Shown: piece by piece, positions 28,632 through 38,672 of the stretch
Layout: each line of letters starts with the position of its first letter
Position numbering within the stretch: the first letter of the stretch is position 1
DNA from: a bacterium
Lineage (GTDB): Bacteria; Verrucomicrobiota; Verrucomicrobiia; Limisphaerales; UBA11358
DNA length: 64,000 bases
Direction: 5' to 3'
Assembly: GCA_021780905.1 (NCBI GenBank)
Contig: JAJXXW010000048.1
Span: forward strand, 1 to 64,000
Position numbers and translations under genes: made by a program
The notes under the pieces: model-generated
The model's input: only the letters and a program-made list of their open reading frames with translations
Database searches by the model: none
Told to the model about the DNA's origin: nothing

Positions 28632-29432
28632 TTATTTTATTGATTGAGAGTAAAAGTGTTTTTCCACCGCACTCCAACGGATAGAGCAAGTTGAATCATC
28701 CTCGGCTTTCACGGAAATAAATTCATCTCCGTTATGGACAAAATTTGCGCTTCGTTTGACCGCTCGCACCTCATTCTTTGTGAGCTGCAAAGTTTTAACA
28801 ACTCGAACTTCTTGTTGGACGGTTGCGACTGAATACGCTTTCCAAAAACCAGGTATTGGGTATTCAAGATACCGAATTTTGCCGACAGGAAAATAAATTC
28901 CCTCTTTACGAAGTTTCTGCTCAGCTTGAAAAGCCTCCTGAAGCAGCTTTACCCCTTCTGAAGATGCACCTGTCGACAAAAGTGATTCTATGGCACCAAT
29001 GACTACAGAAGCTTCAAGCACCCATTCGATTGATCCCCACGCTCCGATCCCAGTTGAAACTCCTTTGAGCAATTCCATTGCTTCCCGTTTTTTTGAATTA
29101 ACCCTAGCCAAAGCGGTTTCTTCATAAAGCATCACAGCTTTGACTTTTAATTCTACACCAGAATTTAGCCTAAAGTTTAACCGAGAACCGTCATCCGATT
29201 GTTCTAAAAGATTGTCAGCAGATTTGGGTAAAACGAAATTTTCTGGCAATAAATCCTGCAAAAAAAGATCCTTAACCGGAATCCAATCCAAACCACCACC
29301 TTCAGGACAAATTAGAGTGTCTTTCGTGATTTGTTTTTCCGAAAGCATTTGCTGAATCATTTTTTCGTCAAACGGGCCTTCTTGTTGGTCGTTTAACCAA
29401 ACAAAGAATTTTATGTCGGCCGGTTCATTCAT
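28632..29432 (-). CDS. GYF_2-domain (DUF4339-like) protein, AT-rich, function unknown
   Basis: A 266-residue protein. Residues 9-60 match the GYF_2/DUF4339 pattern: WLNDQQEGPFDEKMIQQML, an ITKDTLICPEGG turn and LDWIPV, a module found in many membrane-associated bacterial proteins and thought to bind peptides. After it come a beta-rich stretch (KVKAVMLYEETALARV), a helix with hydrophobic character (VLEASVVIGAIESLLSTGAS) and a C-terminal beta-rich part. The gene is visibly richer in A+T than all neighbours. It interrupts kdsB-pyrG-folC housekeeping genes and starts right beside a period-10 repeat, so recent acquisition is likely. Confidence 0.7.
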   Translation of the reverse strand: MNEPADIKFFVWLNDQQEGPFDEKMIQQMLSEKQITKDTLICPEGGGLDWIPVKDLFLQDLLPENFVLPKSADNLLEQSDDGSRLNFRLNSGVELKVKAVMLYEETALARVNSKKREAMELLKGVSTGIGAWGSIEWVLEASVVIGAIESLLSTGASSEGVKLLQEAFQAEQKLRKEGIYFPVGKIRYLEYPIPGFWKAYSVATVQQEVRVVKTLQLTKNEVRAVKRSANFVHNGDEFISVKAEDDSTCSIRWSAVEKHFYSQSIK

Positions 29433-29440
29433 CAGTTTTC

Positions 29441-29470
29441 AAATCTGTGTTTATCTGTGTCCATCTGTGG
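29441..29470. repeat. Period-10 tandem array at the kdsB 3 prime end
   Basis: Three 10-base units of type NNATCTGTGT begin at 29441, 29451 and 29461 with exact spacing. On the minus strand the array supplies the last codons and stop of kdsB. Confidence 0.8.
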
Positions 29471-30200
29471 CTAAAATCTTTTCCACTTTCGCCACATCTT
29501 CGGGCATATCCACGCCGATGCTGTCGTAATCCACTTTCACGACGGCGATTTGAATTCCGTTTTCCAGCGCACGGAGCTGTTCCAGCTTCTCCGCGTTTTC
29601 CAGCGGCGACACCGGGAATTTTACCAGCCGCAGTAGCGTCTCGCGCCGAAATCCGTAAATGCCCAGATGCTTCAAAAAAGGAAACGCCGCCAACTGCTCC
29701 GGCACCGGACGGCTGGCGGCCTCGCGCAAATACGGAATCGTGCGCCGGGAAAAATATAACGCGCGGCCGGCGGCGTTGACAACGACTTTTACGACGTTCG
29801 GGTTGTCATACTCGGCCAGATTTTTAATGGGCGTCGCGGCGGTGGACATTTCGCAATTAGCCAGAGCATTGGCGACGGCGCCAATCACGTTCGGATCGAT
29901 CAACGGCTCGTCGCCCTGGATGTTCACCACGGCGTCGCAGGAGATTCTTTCCGCCACTTCCGCGATGCGGTCCGAACCGCTGGGATGCTCCGGCCGGGTC
30001 ATCTCCACGCGGCAGAAATTTTGCGCCACTTCCCAGATGCGCGTGTCGTCGGTGGCGACAATGATTTCCGAAAGTGATTTTGCTTGCCGGCATTGTTCGA
30101 CGACGTGCTGGATGAGCGGCTTGCCGGCGATGAGCGCGAGCGGCTTGCCGGGGAAGCGGGTGGAGGCGAAGCGCGCGGGGATGAGGCCGAGAATGTTCAC
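29451..30200 (-). CDS. kdsB: 3-deoxy-manno-octulosonate cytidylyltransferase
   Basis: A 249-residue CMP-Kdo synthetase that activates Kdo for lipopolysaccharide inner core, which implies a Gram-negative envelope. The N-terminus IPARFASTRFPGKPL is the nucleotidyltransferase signature, with VATDDTRI near 50, GDEPLIDPNVI near 97 for metal/CTP binding, KHLGIYGFRRETL and LEQLRALENG. The C-terminal residues ATDGHR and the stop are encoded by the period-10 repeat at 29441-29470, so the original terminus seems to have been replaced. The length is still normal. It is divergent from the malic enzyme gene. Confidence 0.95.
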   Translation of the reverse strand: MNILGLIPARFASTRFPGKPLALIAGKPLIQHVVEQCRQAKSLSEIIVATDDTRIWEVAQNFCRVEMTRPEHPSGSDRIAEVAERISCDAVVNIQGDEPLIDPNVIGAVANALANCEMSTAATPIKNLAEYDNPNVVKVVVNAAGRALYFSRRTIPYLREAASRPVPEQLAAFPFLKHLGIYGFRRETLLRLVKFPVSPLENAEKLEQLRALENGIQIAVVKVDYDSIGVDMPEDVAKVEKILATDGHR

Positions 30201-30334
30201 GCGCCCAATTTAGCCGCAGATGGGCCGGGATGAAACACCGATTTTGAACCTGCGGGACTGCAATAGAGTGGTTGGCTTTGGCAATTATCGTCCAGCGGCC
30301 CGCCGGCGGTTTTGCTTACCGTGGGGATCGCTAA

Positions 30335-32017
<1,683 letters not shown>

Positions 32018-32056
32018 GGTAATTGCCTTTGCCGGCGGCGCGCTTATGCTGGGCGC

Positions 32057-33085
32057 GTGAAGTCCAAGAGAATTTCCGCCAACCCCGCGTTGGCCAGGCA
32101 GATTGAAGAACTGATCCGGGCCAAAGGCGGCGGCGCCAACGAGGCCGAGGTTGCCGACATCATCGAGAACGCGCTCAAGCTCCTGACCGACGTGCAGGAT
32201 ACCGGTGACGTGCGGGTCATCCAGACGGCCGTGCGCGAACTGCGTTACGCCTTCCGCCTGTTCGCGCCGTATGCCGGGAAACGCAAGGTGACTATTTTTG
32301 GTTCCGCGCGCACGCAGCCAAGCAGGGCAGAATACCGGCAGGCGCTGGAATTTGGCCGGAAAATTTCCGCCGCCGGTTTCATGGTCATCACCGGCGCGGG
32401 CGGCGGCATCATGCAGGCCGGCCACGAAGGCGCGGGGCCGGAGAACAGTTTCGGCGCGAACATCCGTTTGCCGTGGGAGCAAAGCGCGAATCCCGTCATT
32501 GCCAAGGACAAGAAGCTCGTCACCTTCCGTTACTTCTTCACGCGCAAACTGATTTTCATCCGGCACAGCGACGCGATTGTGCTGTTCCCCGGCGGGTTCG
32601 GCACGATGGACGAGGGCTACGAGGCGCTCACGCTCATGCAGACCGGCAAGAGCCAACTCATGCCGCTGGTGCTCGTGGACAAGCCCGGCGGCACCTACTG
32701 GAAAACCTGGGACCAGCACATCCGCGAGCATCTGCTGCGCGACAGATTGATTTCCGCTGAAGACCTGAATCTTTACCAGATCACCGACAGCGCGGACGAA
32801 GCGGTGAAAATCATCACGCGCTTCTACCGCAACTTCTATTCGACGCGCTGGGTGAAGGATGCGCTCGTCATCCGGCTCCGGCACGCGCCCAGCGCGTCCG
32901 CCCTCGCGGCGCTGAACGAGGATTTCGCCGACATCATCAGCGGCGAATCCATCCGCCTCATTCCGCCCACGCCGGAGGAACTCGAAGACACGCAGCATCT
33001 CGACTTGCCGCGCATCGCGTTCGGTTTCAACCGCAAAGACTATGGCCGGCTGCGGCAGTTGATTGACGTGCTGAACGGATTGTAA
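32057..33085 (+). CDS. LOG family nucleotide-binding protein
   Basis: A 342-residue protein beginning at a GTG. The core (residues about 75-260) is a Rossmann-like LOG domain with GAGGGIMQAGHEGA near 114 and the diagnostic PGGFGTMDEGYEAL near 178. Proteins of the LOG group include cytokinin-activating phosphoribohydrolases and PpnN, which cleave the N-glycosidic bond of nucleoside monophosphates. N- and C-terminal extensions of about 75 and 80 residues resemble the longer PpnN-like forms. It follows the malic enzyme by 39 bases and may be co-transcribed. Confidence 0.85.
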   Translation: MKSKRISANPALARQIEELIRAKGGGANEAEVADIIENALKLLTDVQDTGDVRVIQTAVRELRYAFRLFAPYAGKRKVTIFGSARTQPSRAEYRQALEFGRKISAAGFMVITGAGGGIMQAGHEGAGPENSFGANIRLPWEQSANPVIAKDKKLVTFRYFFTRKLIFIRHSDAIVLFPGGFGTMDEGYEALTLMQTGKSQLMPLVLVDKPGGTYWKTWDQHIREHLLRDRLISAEDLNLYQITDSADEAVKIITRFYRNFYSTRWVKDALVIRLRHAPSASALAALNEDFADIISGESIRLIPPTPEELEDTQHLDLPRIAFGFNRKDYGRLRQLIDVLNGL

Positions 33086-33229
33086 AAGGACTGGGCGAGG
33101 ATCAGGTCGGACAGGTTATTCGTATATTCAACCCCACAGTCGTAATTTTTTTGACGGAACGCTTTTGATAGTGAGCCACACACACCCAATGACACTAGGC
33201 TCGACAGAAATAACCGTCCAGCGGAAAAG

Positions 33230-33637
33230 TCACTTGCCGCCCAATTCCAATAATCGTTCCGCCTGCGCCCGCGTCAGCGGCGTCACGGACAGGCGCGACT
33301 GTTTCACCAGCGGCATGGTTTTGAGGACGGCATCCGTCTTGATGGTCTCCAGCGGCACGGGCGTATGCAGCGGCTTCACCGGTTCCAGGTCCACGCACGA
33401 CCAGTCACCTTCGGTCGCGGTCGCGTCGGGATAAAACTCCTTCGCCACGCGCGCCAGGCCGACAACCTGCTTGTCCGTGACGCTGTGATAGAAGAAAACG
33501 TGGTCGCCCGTTTTCATCGCGCGCAGATTGTTGCGCGCCTGAAAATTGCGGACGCCGGTCCAGACGGTCCGACCGTCCTGGACCAGTTGCGCCCACGAGT
33601 AGGCTTCCGGTTCCGATTTGGCGAGCCAGTAATTCAT
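33230..33637 (-). CDS. EVE-domain protein
   Basis: A 135-residue single-domain EVE (PUA-like) protein. It opens with MNYWLAKSEPEAYSW, followed by TVWTGVRNFQARNNLRAMKTGDHVFFYHS, the almost invariant core of the family (consensus WxGVRNyxARNfmr, GDxvlFYHS). EVE domains bind modified bases in DNA or RNA. The human THYN1 homologue reads 5-methylcytosine derivatives. No restriction or modification gene is adjacent, so a partner cannot be proposed. The gap to the divergent YggS gene is taken up almost entirely by a period-7 array. Confidence 0.93.
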   Translation of the reverse strand: MNYWLAKSEPEAYSWAQLVQDGRTVWTGVRNFQARNNLRAMKTGDHVFFYHSVTDKQVVGLARVAKEFYPDATATEGDWSCVDLEPVKPLHTPVPLETIKTDAVLKTMPLVKQSRLSVTPLTRAQAERLLELGGK

Positions 33638-33638
33638 A

Positions 33639-33673
33639 AAGAATTTGCGATTGACGATTTACAATTTACGATT
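33639..33673. repeat. Period-7 array filling the EVE/yggS intergenic gap
   Basis: Five 7-base units of type TACGATT begin at 33639, 33646, 33653, 33660 and 33667. They occupy 35 of the 41 bases between the EVE ATG and the yggS GTG, so any divergent promoters must lie in the array or inside the genes. Confidence 0.85.
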
Positions 33674-33678
33674 GCGCC

Positions 33679-34383
33679 GTGAGTTTCGCCGAAAATCTGG
33701 ATTCAATTCAACAACGGATTAACGCCGCGTGCGCGCGGGCGGATCGTGCCCCCGGCAGCGTCACGCTGCTGGCCGTCAGCAAGACGCATCCGCCGGAAGC
33801 CATCCGCGCCGCCGTGGACGGCGGGCAACTGCTGTTTGGCGAAAACAAAATCCAGGAGGCGAAGGCGAAAATTCCGCTGTGCCCCGGCAAGGCGCGCTGG
33901 CAATTCATCGGTCATCTGCAATCGAACAAGGTGCGCGACGCGGTGGAATTATTTGAGATGATTCAAGGCGTGGATTCGCTGGCCATCGCGCAGGAAATTT
34001 CCAAGCGCGCCGAGTCGGCGGCGCGGACGATGCCGATTTTGCTGGAGGTGAACGTGGCCGGCGAAGGCAGCAAGTTCGGTTACGCGCCGGAGCGGTTGCG
34101 GGCGGAACTGCTGGCGTTGAACGCGCTGCCGCGGATGGAGATTCACGGGCTGATGACCATCCCGCCGTTCGCGGCGGTGCCGGAAAAGGCGCGGCCCCAT
34201 TTTCAAAAACTGCGGGAATTGAAAACGGACTGCGAACAAATCCTCGGCGCGCCGCTGCCGCATTTGAGCATGGGCATGAGCGGGGATTTCGAGGTGGCCA
34301 TCGAGGAGGGCGCGACCCTCGTGCGCCTCGGCACGGCGCTGTTCGGCGCGCGCCAGAGCCGCGTGCGCCACGCGCCGGAGTGA
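33679..34383 (+). CDS. YggS/PLPBP family pyridoxal-phosphate homeostasis protein
   Basis: A 234-residue alanine-racemase-like TIM barrel starting at GTG 33679. LLAVSKTHPPEAIRAA near 32 carries the lysine that binds PLP; FGENKIQEAKAKIP, WQFIGHLQSNK, EVNVAGEGSKFGY and MGMSGDFEVAIEEGATLVRLGTALFG are the standard signatures. The family buffers PLP and affects amino-acid pools and does not show enzyme activity. Its stop codon lies directly against the stop of the convergent lipoprotein gene. Confidence 0.95.
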   Translation: MSFAENLDSIQQRINAACARADRAPGSVTLLAVSKTHPPEAIRAAVDGGQLLFGENKIQEAKAKIPLCPGKARWQFIGHLQSNKVRDAVELFEMIQGVDSLAIAQEISKRAESAARTMPILLEVNVAGEGSKFGYAPERLRAELLALNALPRMEIHGLMTIPPFAAVPEKARPHFQKLRELKTDCEQILGAPLPHLSMGMSGDFEVAIEEGATLVRLGTALFGARQSRVRHAPE

Positions 34384-34740
34384 TTACTGATCGCGCACGG
34401 TATCGCCCGCCTGCGCCTCGCCGGAGACGAGGTCGGCGACAATATTGCTGCTTTGCTGCGGGCCGGTGATGCGGACCTCGCCCACCTTCAATCCGCCGCG
34501 ATACAGAAACAACGTCTGGTCCATCTTCGGCATCTGGCTCAACGGAAAATTCAGGACGACAAACCGTCCCACGGTGTTGACGGAAACCACCCGGGCGGTG
34601 AGCGAATCGTTGGGCGTGACAATCGGCGCCGGGCCGGTGGACACCTTGGGCGGTTTGGATTCGCAACCGCTGCCGGTGAACGCCAGCGACGCGGCAATGA
34701 GCAAAACGAAGGCGGGGATTTTCAAGGCCGTCAAATTCAT
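34384..34740 (-). CDS. Small predicted lipoprotein
   Basis: A 118-residue protein with a lipoprotein signal: the hydrophobic FVLLIAASLAFTGSGC ends in the lipobox TGSGC with the lipid-bearing Cys near residue 26. The mature part is small and beta-rich (ARVVSVNTVGRFVVLNFPL, TLFLYRGGLKVGEVRITGP) and reads like an OB-fold or SH3-like domain that might bind a partner. No family is recognised. It is the last gene of a run folK-lipoprotein on the minus strand, starting 4 bases after the folK stop. Confidence 0.75.
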   Translation of the reverse strand: MNLTALKIPAFVLLIAASLAFTGSGCESKPPKVSTGPAPIVTPNDSLTARVVSVNTVGRFVVLNFPLSQMPKMDQTLFLYRGGLKVGEVRITGPQQSSNIVADLVSGEAQAGDTVRDQ

Positions 34741-34744
34741 GGAC

Positions 34745-35341
34745 TCATTCTCCCGATTTGGCCGGCGGAATCAAGTCCCGTTGCGGCGGATTTTCAGCGG
34801 TGGCCGAAAGCCTCCGGCAAATCTCCCGGCCTTTTGACCCGGCGAGCAACCGGGCCACGGTCCGGGTCTGGCCAGGCAAGACCAGGTCCGGCGCGATTTC
34901 GCAGAGAGGTTGCAGAACAAAACGCCGTTCGTGGGCGCGCGGGTGGGGCAACGTCAGCCGCGCGGCGGACCGGACTTCGGCGCCAAACATGATCAAATCC
35001 AAATCCAGCGGGCGCGGCTCGTTCAAAACTTTTTTGGTTCGCCGGCCGAATTCCGTTTCCAGCGCCTGCAATTTTTCCAGCAGCGATTCCGGCGTCTCGC
35101 CGACGGTCGGCATCAGCGCGGCCACGGCGTTCAGGAAGGCCGGCGAATCCGGCGGGCAGTCCACCGGCGACGTTTGCCAGAGGGAGGACTTTCGCAGCGG
35201 CACGGTGGACAGGTTTTCCAACCGTGCCAGCGCGTCCAAAAGAATTTGCCGCGAGTCGCCGAGGTTGGAACCGAGGGCGATGAAAACCAGTTTTGCGTTC
35301 ACAGAACAAGTGCGGTGGCCGGCCAACTCAAAAATAACCAC
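34745..35341 (-). CDS. folK: 6-hydroxymethyl-7,8-dihydropterin pyrophosphokinase
   Basis: HPPK transfers pyrophosphate from ATP to the pterin in folate synthesis. FIALGSNLGDSRQILLDAL opens the domain, RKSSLWQTSPVDCPPDSPAFLNAV is the substrate loop, and the signature RPLDLDLIMFG near 133 holds the two aspartates for magnesium; LPHPRAHERRFVLQPL follows. Two starts are possible: ATG 35341 (198 residues) or GTG 35302, which begins just before the first strand and gives a more normal N-terminus. The gene follows dapB by 6 bases. A C-terminal extension of about 30 residues after ARLLAGS is unusual but short. Confidence 0.93.
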   Translation of the reverse strand: MVIFELAGHRTCSVNAKLVFIALGSNLGDSRQILLDALARLENLSTVPLRKSSLWQTSPVDCPPDSPAFLNAVAALMPTVGETPESLLEKLQALETEFGRRTKKVLNEPRPLDLDLIMFGAEVRSAARLTLPHPRAHERRFVLQPLCEIAPDLVLPGQTRTVARLLAGSKGREICRRLSATAENPPQRDLIPPAKSGE

Positions 35342-35347
35342 CCAAAA

Positions 35348-36082
35348 CTATTTTAAGCCCAGCACGTCCTGCATGTCGTAGAGGCCGGGCTGCTGCCGGA
35401 CGAGCCATTGCGCGGCGCGGAGCGCGCCATTGGCGAAGGTTTCGCGACTGGAGGCCTTGTGCGTCAGTTCCACGCGCTCGCCGTCATTGGCGAAAATGAC
35501 GGTGTGATCGCCGACGACATCGCCGCCGCGGATGGCGTGAATGCCGATTTCGCTTTGCGTGCGTTCGCCAACGATGCCTTTGCGACCGTGCCGCAGGGCT
35601 TCTTCCAGTTGGAGTTTGCGCACGTCAGCGAGAATTTCCAGCAAGGTCGTCGCCGTGCCGCTGGGAGCATCCTTCTTGAGGCGATGGTGCATCTCGACCA
35701 CTTCGAGGTCGAAGTTCGGGCCGAGAATTTCCGCCGCCTTGCGCGTGAGCCAGAACAGCGTGTTGACGCCGGTGGAAAAATTCGTGGCCATGACCATCGG
35801 AATCTGCGTCTGAAGGGCGGTGATCTTGGCCTTCTCCGCCGCGCTGTGCCCGGTGGTGCCGATGACGATGGTTTTTTGGTTTTGGGCGCAGAGTTCGGCG
35901 ACGCCCAGCGTGGCGCTGTGGAAACTGAAATCAATCACGACATCGCCCCGGCCGATGACGGCGCTCAAATCGTCGCCCTGATCAACCGCGCCGGCGACTT
36001 CGAGTTCGGGCAGACGCGCGGCGCAGGCCAAAAGCGCCTGGCCCATGCGGCCCCGGCTGCCGGTGATGATGATGCGAGTCAT
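35348..36082 (-). CDS. dapB: 4-hydroxy-tetrahydrodipicolinate reductase
   Basis: A 244-residue enzyme of lysine and meso-diaminopimelate synthesis, reducing the DapA product with NAD(P)H. TGSRGRMGQALL is the nucleotide loop near 8-19, VIGTTGHSAAEKAKI near 95, NFSTGVNTLFWL near 122, and VEMHHRLKKDAPSGTA near 149 contains the catalytic histidines and lysine. It lies downstream of dapA, separated by 83 bases, giving dapA-dapB-folK on one strand. Diaminopimelate supply fits a peptidoglycan-containing cell. Confidence 0.95.
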   Translation of the reverse strand: MTRIIITGSRGRMGQALLACAARLPELEVAGAVDQGDDLSAVIGRGDVVIDFSFHSATLGVAELCAQNQKTIVIGTTGHSAAEKAKITALQTQIPMVMATNFSTGVNTLFWLTRKAAEILGPNFDLEVVEMHHRLKKDAPSGTATTLLEILADVRKLQLEEALRHGRKGIVGERTQSEIGIHAIRGGDVVGDHTVIFANDGERVELTHKASSRETFANGALRAAQWLVRQQPGLYDMQDVLGLK

Positions 36083-36165
36083 AACTTATTAACGCAACGC
36101 CGCGACGAAATTGTTTTTTGAAAACTCGGCGTCCTGGCCGCTTTGCGCCATTGCGTTGAACAACT

Positions 36166-37044
36166 TCATTTCAAAACGCCCGCCGCCTTCAGCGCGGCCT
36201 TGAGCGTGGCGCGGTTGGCGGCGCTCATCCGCACCAGCGGCAGCCGGTATTCCTCCTCGATCAGGCCGAGCAGCGCGAGCGCGGCCTTGACGGGAACGGG
36301 ATTGGTTTCGATGAACAAATCCTTGAACAGCGGATACAGTTTTTGGTGAATCGCCAGCGCCTTTTTCACATCGCCGGCGGCGAACGCGCGCACCATCGCG
36401 GCCACTTCGCGCGGTGCGACATTCGACGCGACGCTGATGACGCCCTGTGCACCGACCGCCATGAACGGCAATGTGAGCGAGTCGTCGCCGGACAAAATTT
36501 CAAATTCATTTCCGAGCGCGGCGCGGAGTTGGGAGACGCGGTCGGCGTTGCCGCCGGCTTCCTTGATGCCGACGATGTTTTTGCAGTCGGCGGCGAGGCG
36601 TTTCACGGTCGGCACGGCGATCTCGATGCCGCAGCGGCCGGGAATGCTGTAGAGCACGATGGGCAGCTTGGTGTTCCGCGCAATCGCCTTGAAATGCTGA
36701 TACAAACCTTCCGGCGTCGGCTTGTTGTAATACGGTGCGACCTGGAGCGAGCCGTCCGCGCCGGCTTTTTCGGCGGCGATGGTGAGGGCGATGGCTTCGC
36801 TGGTGGAATTGGCGCCGGTGCCGGCCAGGACCTTGATTTTTCCGCCCGCAAATTTGACCGCCAACTCAATGACGCGGATGTGCTCCTCAAAATCCACCGT
36901 GGGCGATTCGCCGGTGGTGCCGACCGGCACGATGCCGTCCACGCCGCCCCGGATCTGAAGTTGGACCAGCCGCGCCAGGGCGGCTTCGTCCAACTGGCCA
37001 TGCTTGAACGGGGTGACAATCGCAGTGTAAGTGCCGGTGAACAT
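36166..37044 (-). CDS. dapA: 4-hydroxy-tetrahydrodipicolinate synthase
   Basis: A 292-residue class I aldolase that joins pyruvate and aspartate semialdehyde. VPVGTTGESPTVDFEEH near 40 binds pyruvate, GTGANSTSEAIALT near 76, PYYNKPTPEGLYQHF near 107, VLYSIPGRCGIEI near 131 with the catalytic tyrosine, and IVGIKEAGGNADRVSQL near 160 with the Schiff-base lysine. Length is standard. It heads the dapA-dapB-folK group; the Gfo/Idh gene upstream is insulated by a terminator-like hairpin. Confidence 0.96.
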   Translation of the reverse strand: MFTGTYTAIVTPFKHGQLDEAALARLVQLQIRGGVDGIVPVGTTGESPTVDFEEHIRVIELAVKFAGGKIKVLAGTGANSTSEAIALTIAAEKAGADGSLQVAPYYNKPTPEGLYQHFKAIARNTKLPIVLYSIPGRCGIEIAVPTVKRLAADCKNIVGIKEAGGNADRVSQLRAALGNEFEILSGDDSLTLPFMAVGAQGVISVASNVAPREVAAMVRAFAAGDVKKALAIHQKLYPLFKDLFIETNPVPVKAALALLGLIEEEYRLPLVRMSAANRATLKAALKAAGVLK

Positions 37045-37105
37045 AGTTTATTCCGGCGGGCAGCCTCGCAAAATACCGGCGGTTTGGCGAGCGGGAATTT
37101 CGGCG

Positions 37106-37145
37106 AAACCAAAGCCGCCGCTGCTTCCGGGGAAACAGCGGCGGC
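37106..37145 (-). terminator. Terminator-like hairpin after the Gfo/Idh gene
   Basis: On the minus strand GCCGCCGCTG pairs perfectly with CAGCGGCGGC (10 bp, 12-base loop) and is followed by TTTGGTTT. The stem is strong although the T-run is interrupted. Confidence 0.65.
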
Positions 37146-37174
37146 GCGAGTCGGCCGGTCGGATCAACTCCCTT

Positions 37175-38578
37175 TCAGCTCATCTTCCACGGTGCGCGAT
37201 AGGCGCGGGTCATGAGCTTGCTGGCTTCGGGATCGCCGATGATTGTCTCCGTCGCGTTATCCCAGGTGATTTTGCGGCCGGTGAGCATCGAGATCAAACC
37301 GAGATGGCCGGGGATGGCAGAGTGATGCGCGGTTTGGGCCGGGGTAATGGTGGGCTGGCGCGACTTGACGCAGTCAATGAAGTTCCGCCAGTGGCCGGGC
37401 GATTCATAGAGTTTCACCTTGCGCAGTTCTTCCGGCAGGGACTTGCCCTTTTTCCATTCCGGATTGGAGGCGTCGAAGCCGCCGCGATCCACCCAGACCC
37501 AGCCCTCGGTGCCAATCCATTTGCAGCCGCCGCGAATGTCATTGTAGCCGCCGGCGATAGTCATGGTGATGTCCTGGGGATACTTGAGTTCGATGCGGTA
37601 TTTGCCGCTGGTGTTCCAAATGGCCCTGGGGTCGGGAAATTCGCCGTGGCCTTCGATCTCCAACGGTCCGGAGTTGTCGAAGCCCAGGCCCCAATGGGCG
37701 ATGTCGCAATGATGGCCGATCCAGTCCATCAATTGGCCGCCGCCGGTGTTATAATTCCAGCGCCAGTCCTTGTGGACGCGCTGCTTGATGTAAGGCTCCA
37801 TGGTGGACGGCCCGATCCAGGTTTCGTAGTCGAGTTCCGCCGGCGGCGGGGTCACGGCCAGATCCCAGTCGGGCGAACCGGGGAGGACCGTGGTCAGGAA
37901 TTCGGTGTTTCCCGCCGGCTGGTTGAGCCGGGCCAGCAGCTCCGGAACGGTTTCGGCAAAATCATAATGACCTGCCGGCAACCCCACCTCGACGTGCGTC
38001 ACCTTGCCGATGAGGCCGTTGCGGACAATTTCCGCCGCCTTACGGAAAACCGCCTGCGAACGCTGCCACGAGCCGGTCTGCCAGATGATGTTGTTTTTTT
38101 CGACGGCGCGCACGATGGACTGCTGTTCCGCAATGGTTTTCGCCAGGGGCTTTTCGCCATAGACATCCTTTTTATTGCGCGCCGCCTCCGTGGCCACGAG
38201 TTCGTGCCAGTGATCCGGCACCGCGATCATGACGGCGTCAATATCCGGGCGCGCGAGCAGTTCGCGGTAGTCGTGATAGCCCTTGCAGTCCTTGTTCTGA
38301 TAATGGTCGTTGATGGTATTGACTGCGGCGGCCAGATTGTCCTTGTCCAAGTCGCACGCGGCGACCACCTGGCAGTCGTCGAGCGCCATAAACGACCGGG
38401 TGTTGCTCGGGCCCTGCATGCCCCAGCCGATCGCGCCGAGGTTGACGCGGTTGGACGGGCGCGCCCGCCGCTCGGGACCGGTGGCGCAACCGGGCAGAAT
38501 CAGCGGCAGGACCATGCCGGCGGCGGTGGTGGTGATGAAACGTCGGCGATTGATACCAGCGGGGGAGTTGTTATTCAT
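37175..38578 (-). CDS. Gfo/Idh/MocA family oxidoreductase with Tat/lipoprotein-like signal
   Basis: A 467-residue exported NAD(P)-dependent oxidoreductase. The signal has twin arginines (INRRRFITTTAAGMVLPLIL) and a lipobox-like PGCATG near 31. The Rossmann domain begins VNLGAIGWGMQGPS, with AACDLDKDNLAAA, and the family lysine motif is GEKPLAKTIAEQ near 140. A C-terminal alpha-beta domain (WIGTEGWVWVDRGGF, NFIDCVKSRQPTITPA) matches the large family found in Verrucomicrobiota and Planctomycetota, which probably acts on sugars. Substrate unknown. No sugar gene is adjacent, so it appears to be a stand-alone unit ending in a terminator. Confidence 0.9.
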   Translation of the reverse strand: MNNNSPAGINRRRFITTTAAGMVLPLILPGCATGPERRARPSNRVNLGAIGWGMQGPSNTRSFMALDDCQVVAACDLDKDNLAAAVNTINDHYQNKDCKGYHDYRELLARPDIDAVMIAVPDHWHELVATEAARNKKDVYGEKPLAKTIAEQQSIVRAVEKNNIIWQTGSWQRSQAVFRKAAEIVRNGLIGKVTHVEVGLPAGHYDFAETVPELLARLNQPAGNTEFLTTVLPGSPDWDLAVTPPPAELDYETWIGPSTMEPYIKQRVHKDWRWNYNTGGGQLMDWIGHHCDIAHWGLGFDNSGPLEIEGHGEFPDPRAIWNTSGKYRIELKYPQDITMTIAGGYNDIRGGCKWIGTEGWVWVDRGGFDASNPEWKKGKSLPEELRKVKLYESPGHWRNFIDCVKSRQPTITPAQTAHHSAIPGHLGLISMLTGRKITWDNATETIIGDPEASKLMTRAYRAPWKMS

Positions 38579-38672
38579 ATTATTTTTATATATGCCATTT
38601 GCAGAGGTCTTGACCAGTAAAAAGTTATAAATTTAATTTGCCGCGCATATTGCAAATCGGACGGCCGATCCG

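Noticed and set aside
27219-28643. 474-residue open frame opposite pyrG
   Set aside because: Shadow of the pyrG frame; no start context or homology.
33639-33673. CRISPR-like repeat
   Set aside because: Units of 7 bp with no spacers; the period is far too short.
37031-38620. 529-residue open frame opposite the Gfo/Idh gene
   Set aside because: Same codon-bias artefact; the true gene on the other strand has a full set of motifs.
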